Notes under the pieces: model-generated
The model's database searches: none
Seen by the model: the letters and a program-made list of their open reading frames with translations, nothing else
Told to the model about the DNA's origin: nothing
Translations under genes and position numbers: made by a program
In this document: positions 61,701-64,000 of the stretch, piece by piece
How positions within the stretch are numbered: position 1 is the first letter of the stretch
Layout of the letters: each line of letters starts with the position of its first letter
Assembly (NCBI RefSeq): GCF_947492965.1
Contig: NZ_CANLOZ010000006.1
Coordinates: 124,001 to 188,000, forward strand
DNA length: 64,000 nt
Source of the DNA: an uncultured Aquimarina sp.
GTDB taxonomy: Bacteria; Bacteroidota; Bacteroidia; Flavobacteriales; Flavobacteriaceae
Direction: 5' to 3'

Positions 61701-64000
61701 AGTGGATGTTACTGTAGTGGTAAACCCATTACCAACGGTAGTTGCTAGTTTTATTGATGATTGTACATACGATAATAGTAATATCATTGATGTAGATGGA
61801 ACAGGTTTGGGAACTTTATTATATCAAATAGATGGCGGAACTGCTGTTACAGGTAGTATTGATAACAATAACCATGAGTTTATTGTATCTACTCCAGGAA
61901 CCTATACAATTACGGTTACAGATGAGTCAGGATGTTCTGCAAGTACAAATGTTACCGTATATGACGAATTAGTGATTAGTGCAGCATTTACTGCGGCTCC
62001 AGATTGTGAAACCGCGGATGGAGAAATAACAGCAACTATTACATCTGGTAATGATCAAGGAGCTTTGACATTTGAACTACAGGACTCCTTCGGAGGTGTT
62101 GTTCAAGCAGGAGTTGTAGGAACGAGTCCATTCTTATTTACAGGAGTAGCACCAGGAGATTACGTTGTTGTAGTTACCGATGCTGGAAGAGGAACAGCTC
62201 CTTTTTGTTCGTTCTCTGCACCAGTTAGTATTGATGCACCAACACCACCAGTATTAGTACCAGAGACAACATTTGTTACTTGTATTGGTGATACTGATGG
62301 TGTAATTACAGCTGCATTAACTGGACCTTCTACAGATTCGGACCCAACAGTTATTTATGAATATAGAATTTCTGCACCAGTAGCAAATGTAACTCCATTC
62401 CAAACAAGTCCTGTATTCTCAGGTTTGGGTATTGGAACGTATACTATTGAAGTAAGGGTTACTAAGCCAAACGGAGCTTTAAATGTGATTTGTTTGGATA
62501 CTGAAGATTATATAATCGATCAGCCTACATTTGCTACAGCTAGTGTTACTTTAGAGTCCCCATATGGATGTACTGGGGCTGATATTAATTTACCTGTAAT
62601 TACAGTAGATAACTTTAGTGGAGGTAATTCACCATATACTATTTCATATACAGATCCATCTGGAAATGTGGTGGGTCCTGTAGATCCTGCAACATTGGAT
62701 ACAGATTCAGGAATAGCAGGTATTCAGATTATAGCGAATGAAGCTGGTAATTACACTTTCACAATCTTTGATACTAATGATTGTCCGAATGTATTAGCAC
62801 CGTTTAATATACCTCCATTCCCGATAATGACGGATGCGGTAGTTAATCAGGTAACACCAATTGATTGTGCTACAAATACTGAAGAAGTTACAGTAACAGT
62901 AACTGGAGGAACAGGACCATATGATTTTGTTGAAATTAATGGAGCAGTTCCTTCTCAATTAGGAGTTGCGTCAGGAGGTGCGACTACTACTAGTGCATCA
63001 TTCTTCCTTCCTGGAGTTGGTAATTATATCTTTAGGGTAACGGATACAGGAACTGGTTGTTCAATAGAAACAGCTCCTTATGAAATATTGCCTTATGATA
63101 CTATTGAAGCTAATATTGCAGTAGTTACTCCAGATATTCTATGTTTTGGGGACGCAACTGGTAATATAGAACTTACGGTTACTGGACATACAGGGCCTTA
63201 TAATTATACAGTGACTAATACTACAACAGGTACGGTTACCGGACCAATAGGAGCGGATACTACTGTACAGAACCCAATTACCATTAGCGGTCTCGAAGCA
63301 GGTAATATTCAGGTGTCTATTGTGGATCCTGCATCTACCTGTAATGATGACTCAAATGTCGTTACAATTAACCAGCCTACAGAAGTATTATTAAGTTTGA
63401 TTTCGAACACAAATGCTGATTGTAATAGCGATGGAAGAGTTGTTGTAGAAGCAAGTGGAGGAACTTCTCCTTACACGTTTACAGCAACCGATGTGCCTTT
63501 TGGAGGAACATTTACAGCTACAAATAGCACAGGAGAATTCTTATTGCCTGCATTACCAACTACTGGAACAACGTATAGAATTTCTGTAGTTGACGATAAT
63601 AGTTGTACATCTAATCCTGCATCAATAGACGTGTTGGTAGAAAGAACAGATGATCCAACATTGAATCCACTAACGGTGGACGATGTATGTACTCATGATG
63701 GAAGCTATGTGATCACAGCGACAGGAACGAGCAACGTACCAGCGCCAGGAACTGGTGCTTTAAGGTTCCAGTTAGACGGAGGTACTATAGTAGATGCAAA
63801 TAATGGATTAAATTCTCACTTATTTACGGTGTCTACATCAGGAACATATCAAGTGACTGCTTACGACGAAAATAACTGTCCTACAAATACAGAATCGATT
63901 ACTATTTTACCAGAATTGATTGCTTCAGCTGATTTTACTGCTGATCCTACTTGTAGAGATTTCGACGGAACGGTAACGGTTACTGTTTCTGGAGGTTCAG
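52708..64000 (+). CDS. Giant cell-surface adhesin (SprB-like repeat protein) with PA and DUF11-like domains; 3' end beyond window
   Basis: ATG at 52708 (MNNTTQTKQLMKTLLPKKAVLIIAVIIIGAISKMNAQ) in frame 1; sampled translation stays open to FDGTVTVTVSGGS at the window edge. More than 25 modules of type xxCxxDGxxxVxVxGGxxPYxYxx. Not in ORF track because no stop occurs in the window. Confidence 0.93.
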   Translation, partial: MNNTTQTKQLMKTLLPKKAVLIIAVIIIGAISKMNAQESVPLTPRAGAQFNNLRGNMVMTGNDIVGVIEDSNGNTFTNPNRNYNGNANNGNYVTAFIDVDNDPTTFSSSEAGLTVPREDCSRLVYAGLYWSANYYMARRNSPNNFSNDQISSNSDTNTALIINNGPLAQQYTVRNSEFDNDISDIQLSPVTSYMVVAQPVNGCGITNAAELAGNIAVIREGGSCSLREKVVNAENAGAVGVVIVNTNGNLPRMTGNGPQITIPSVSIGNNDITNANFTGGDLIPLLQAETHVVLGTLSTDQGDDILTGLPLTDPRKQGPADFRNIKFKVPGGSYIDVTASSVVFDGYRNTPTNPLGDAANDELPYVCYADVTALLDPDNPFGTYTVANMNATQGFSSGGDGACGGWFLVAYYEDQQETAKFISTSDGFVQIFRDQAPLRFTYSGFTTPTGANEPVSVRFGTSSLEGDTSLGGDQLRIINTSGNPTALGQGNASANPTTNFFNGSISVNGNYITDRTPNSENTQGFDMDLFELPNDSKDLVDNGQTSATFELFTNADRYSVFFNAFSVTIIEPELRIIKRVFELDGSTEITGGNVELGDEIFYDLEIENIGNEDFVDGTVTITDVLPANTNLLGVVDATLPPGVTYTEISPGVLQFNIPADLVETPNDAPVGDGDAPIFIRFRAQLVSSCEELRDACSDVITNSATATYTGLQSGTMGSTTSSSQVGVCGDQENEASNILVNIPACQLDVTFCDDDLLLVAGTGYNQYTWSGPGITTPVVTNVNFYQVPNPQTGVYTVLKEDTDGVEPSCMALTEEFTVTAFRDITNPVLDYVNGTTIVTEDCSGIPIPQILLCGDQTQLLETNFDPSTLDDISWQRLTPSGSCVLDPNDPCSLLDGNCTDANWVEVTGGDTPNYTVSEAGDYRILAEFDGGCIIPFYFSVFKNDYQPDLTMNPIECGSDGSVSVVNVPTNFAFSLTSGGPYTNTTGVFPISTAGDVTVYAIDTTFPGCEYSETINVPSIDPTFSVTGVDPSCVNNDNGTGVGRINISVTGGIPEYQYTISSPALGAADPIIVPNSSANNGNYTQNNLPPGTYTVEVISNRPTPECVFDATVTINPAPAFDAEVVLLAPETCDSGALVQVNVLNGSGNYLFDNGDGNFVACNIFEIPSPADPTATYTFRVSDQNIPSGTAACIISASIDNITPYEPIVIDNVTVTQPACPGDTGQIQVDVSPTVAGRLYTYQLWDCAADPNCGNGISDPADPLNDEDPSLWTLVNDIGPTGSQTVTFTGVPDGNSYVVQVVHANTTPVINNPNCTFPAPEATICPVTEYGFSISSPVGITADVTLDRPLSCIVGSEDALILVDNIAGGSGTYEWSLDNVTFTNITTTPFTIPVSTDGSYTVYIRNQGSGDCAVPFPVNVPALVPITAITFTPGDGDCNSQSSEVTFEAQPALSAADISAGVVYEYDVSPDPATGAAATGNTGFLTTNTYTITQGITYTVTARRSDDQCTFSDDYRVDVIDPIEITNAVETTPVVCVGDSNGALSFTVTNSTSFDYVVTLTSSGAVVDSGNGITTSPVNVTGLAAGNYTITVTDTNPGGSGSPLNCSDTATVDVTEPATPLTFTTVATDTNCGANTGTITVTANGGRGNYQYRLVDSGGTVIVDYPNTNNTFTGLAADTYTVFVRDGSNPATACEISNTETIGTFASPTIALTAGGDVCYDGTNQASQIITITPGIDPPLGPFEYILDRGTGPETPVAITLTTPPYTFEITGLTPGNYTVFVRNTNTQCITNTESFTINPELTITAVLDKDIDCNGDAEISFTAADGSGTYTQYDLYVQGTPPVLSQANITSVHTIGTPGVYLVQVTDDLGCTAFSNPVTVTAYEALAATPSVTNPDCPADGGDITITTTAGEGPFTYVLDGTTTIGPTSDTSVTFNNVAVGTHTVVVTDGSGGTPACTLDLTNIQITAPTPISTTASETQEYRCDVAGSSTTPQLGEITVVVPTTGTPPYEYSIDGVNWQASNVFTGLTDGIYTIQVRDAATVSCPVTLAPVTIDPLVQVTDLSFAVTQVQCPALTGDVTITPTLNGTSTVEYEITAPITVGPQASNVFTGLTSGTTYTFLARTDVDGCVYTETFTVPTVDFIAVNATIVNEPLCNGQSNGELSFTVLGIDLTTETYEYEVSLGGTIVAQATGQNTATILTGDILAAGTYDILVTDERTNCTDTAQVIIGEPDVITFTIDPIDQDCATNTNTVTISNVMGGSGVGYTWILNDSGGTPVGPSRPVTDPYLNVPNGTGYEIIVTDSNSCVSAPQNLDINQLPQIAATIDAGSDFCLDDGAVSFTINIDGTNSGTPDYIYNVSLGGTIVIPDTNVGALTTFTTTPALTQAGTYTITITDSNGCPVTLTETIEEAVSLDVTQVADITCDASGNPVDASFSFVVNGGYTPYDIAVSFNGGAFVDHITNGTAPFANYVATSGAGTYVFRVTDDRGCSFTTSPFTVTDPVAPTITAPLVNVDCFGDTGTAVITVTGTETPYEIDFGNTTTFVPITGTQITFPNLAENTYSFTVRSSRGCLYPGTVEIAAPDEILEVSRVETPVTCGGSVIITDLGAIDLTISGGTGPYTYTLVDASNVSVRPLVPSTTAASTPNPTTIASTTVRFEGLNFGQYFIFVEDANGCVSNPDPIGPAGGPSEPFNIFSPPTDLVQNITVSATCPGGVTFDIDVQGGSGINPPANPPPGFDIRIVGEPSPGLGDFVPLNDLVTGPTAVDANTPIRNHRYTGLDFNRTYILEVRDNATNCLYQELVAPVDPPSSPNIDNFVATDVTCNEVPALDDGEISFEISGYDPTVTQVSWEVFDQFTNVSLGAGFSGSSAVVSPAALPVTISNFPPGNYYLVIREDNGTLCPNRQDFVIDIPDPLTSVATNLTAANSCGTNAQVIMDTDGGTPFAIPPTADGYTYEVVANGAGDPGVYTLNSNVIDLGNVAGDFDIWVADLNGCSFGPVDVTVVVNPLPTVVASFIDDCTYDNSNIIDVDGTGLGTLLYQIDGGTAVTGSIDNNNHEFIVSTPGTYTITVTDESGCSASTNVTVYDELVISAAFTAAPDCETADGEITATITSGNDQGALTFELQDSFGGVVQAGVVGTSPFLFTGVAPGDYVVVVTDAGRGTAPFCSFSAPVSIDAPTPPVLVPETTFVTCIGDTDGVITAALTGPSTDSDPTVIYEYRISAPVANVTPFQTSPVFSGLGIGTYTIEVRVTKPNGALNVICLDTEDYIIDQPTFATASVTLESPYGCTGADINLPVITVDNFSGGNSPYTISYTDPSGNVVGPVDPATLDTDSGIAGIQIIANEAGNYTFTIFDTNDCPNVLAPFNIPPFPIMTDAVVNQVTPIDCATNTEEVTVTVTGGTGPYDFVEINGAVPSQLGVASGGATTTSASFFLPGVGNYIFRVTDTGTGCSIETAPYEILPYDTIEANIAVVTPDILCFGDATGNIELTVTGHTGPYNYTVTNTTTGTVTGPIGADTTVQNPITISGLEAGNIQVSIVDPASTCNDDSNVVTINQPTEVLLSLISNTNADCNSDGRVVVEASGGTSPYTFTATDVPFGGTFTATNSTGEFLLPALPTTGTTYRISVVDDNSCTSNPASIDVLVERTDDPTLNPLTVDDVCTHDGSYVITATGTSNVPAPGTGALRFQLDGGTIVDANNGLNSHLFTVSTSGTYQVTAYDENNCPTNTESITILPELIASADFTADPTCRDFDGTVTVTVSGGS

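Noticed and set aside
52722-61787. Short ORFs listed within 52.7-61.8 kb (mostly minus strand)
   Set aside because: All lie inside the continuous +1 frame of the giant adhesin and lack recognisable domains.
1-64000. Mobile element or prophage
   Set aside because: No transposase, integrase, phage structural gene, or long flanking direct/inverted repeats seen.

Overview
The window is a chromosomal segment of a Bacteroidota (Flavobacteriia-like) genome, AT-rich, with Bacteroidota-type promoters (TTTG-N19/20-TAnnTTTG) and type IX secretion (T9SS) hallmarks. Most of 1-46.5 kb is housekeeping: suf Fe-S genes, hflX, rnpA, rpiB, rnr, tRNA-Cys, folB, glnS, gltX, an AlkB-like hydroxylase, ybeY, mnmG, peptidases and a TonB receptor/DUF5689/nuclease locus. 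I saw no CRISPR array, prophage or IS element. The main accessory region is 47.2-64 kb, a tight three-gene co-directional cluster: (i) a secreted Ig-like protein with a T9SS type-B-like C-terminus; (ii) a PorP/SprF-like outer-membrane barrel fused to a roughly 530-residue Glu/Ala/Arg helix (16 copies of a 15-aa/45-bp repeat) and two SPOR-like domains; (iii) a giant adhesin ORF (52708 to beyond the window end, at least 3764 codons) with an embedded PA domain, a DUF11-like domain and more than 25 SprB-like repeats. The ORF track omits (iii) because it has no stop inside the window. Other notable items are a cluster of parS-like palindromes (TGTTCCACGTGGAACA) around ybeY/mnmG, one of which encodes the YbeY C-terminus; a perfect 38-bp palindrome abutting a promoter; a REP-like element; and a secreted hydrolase gene interrupting the suf cluster.
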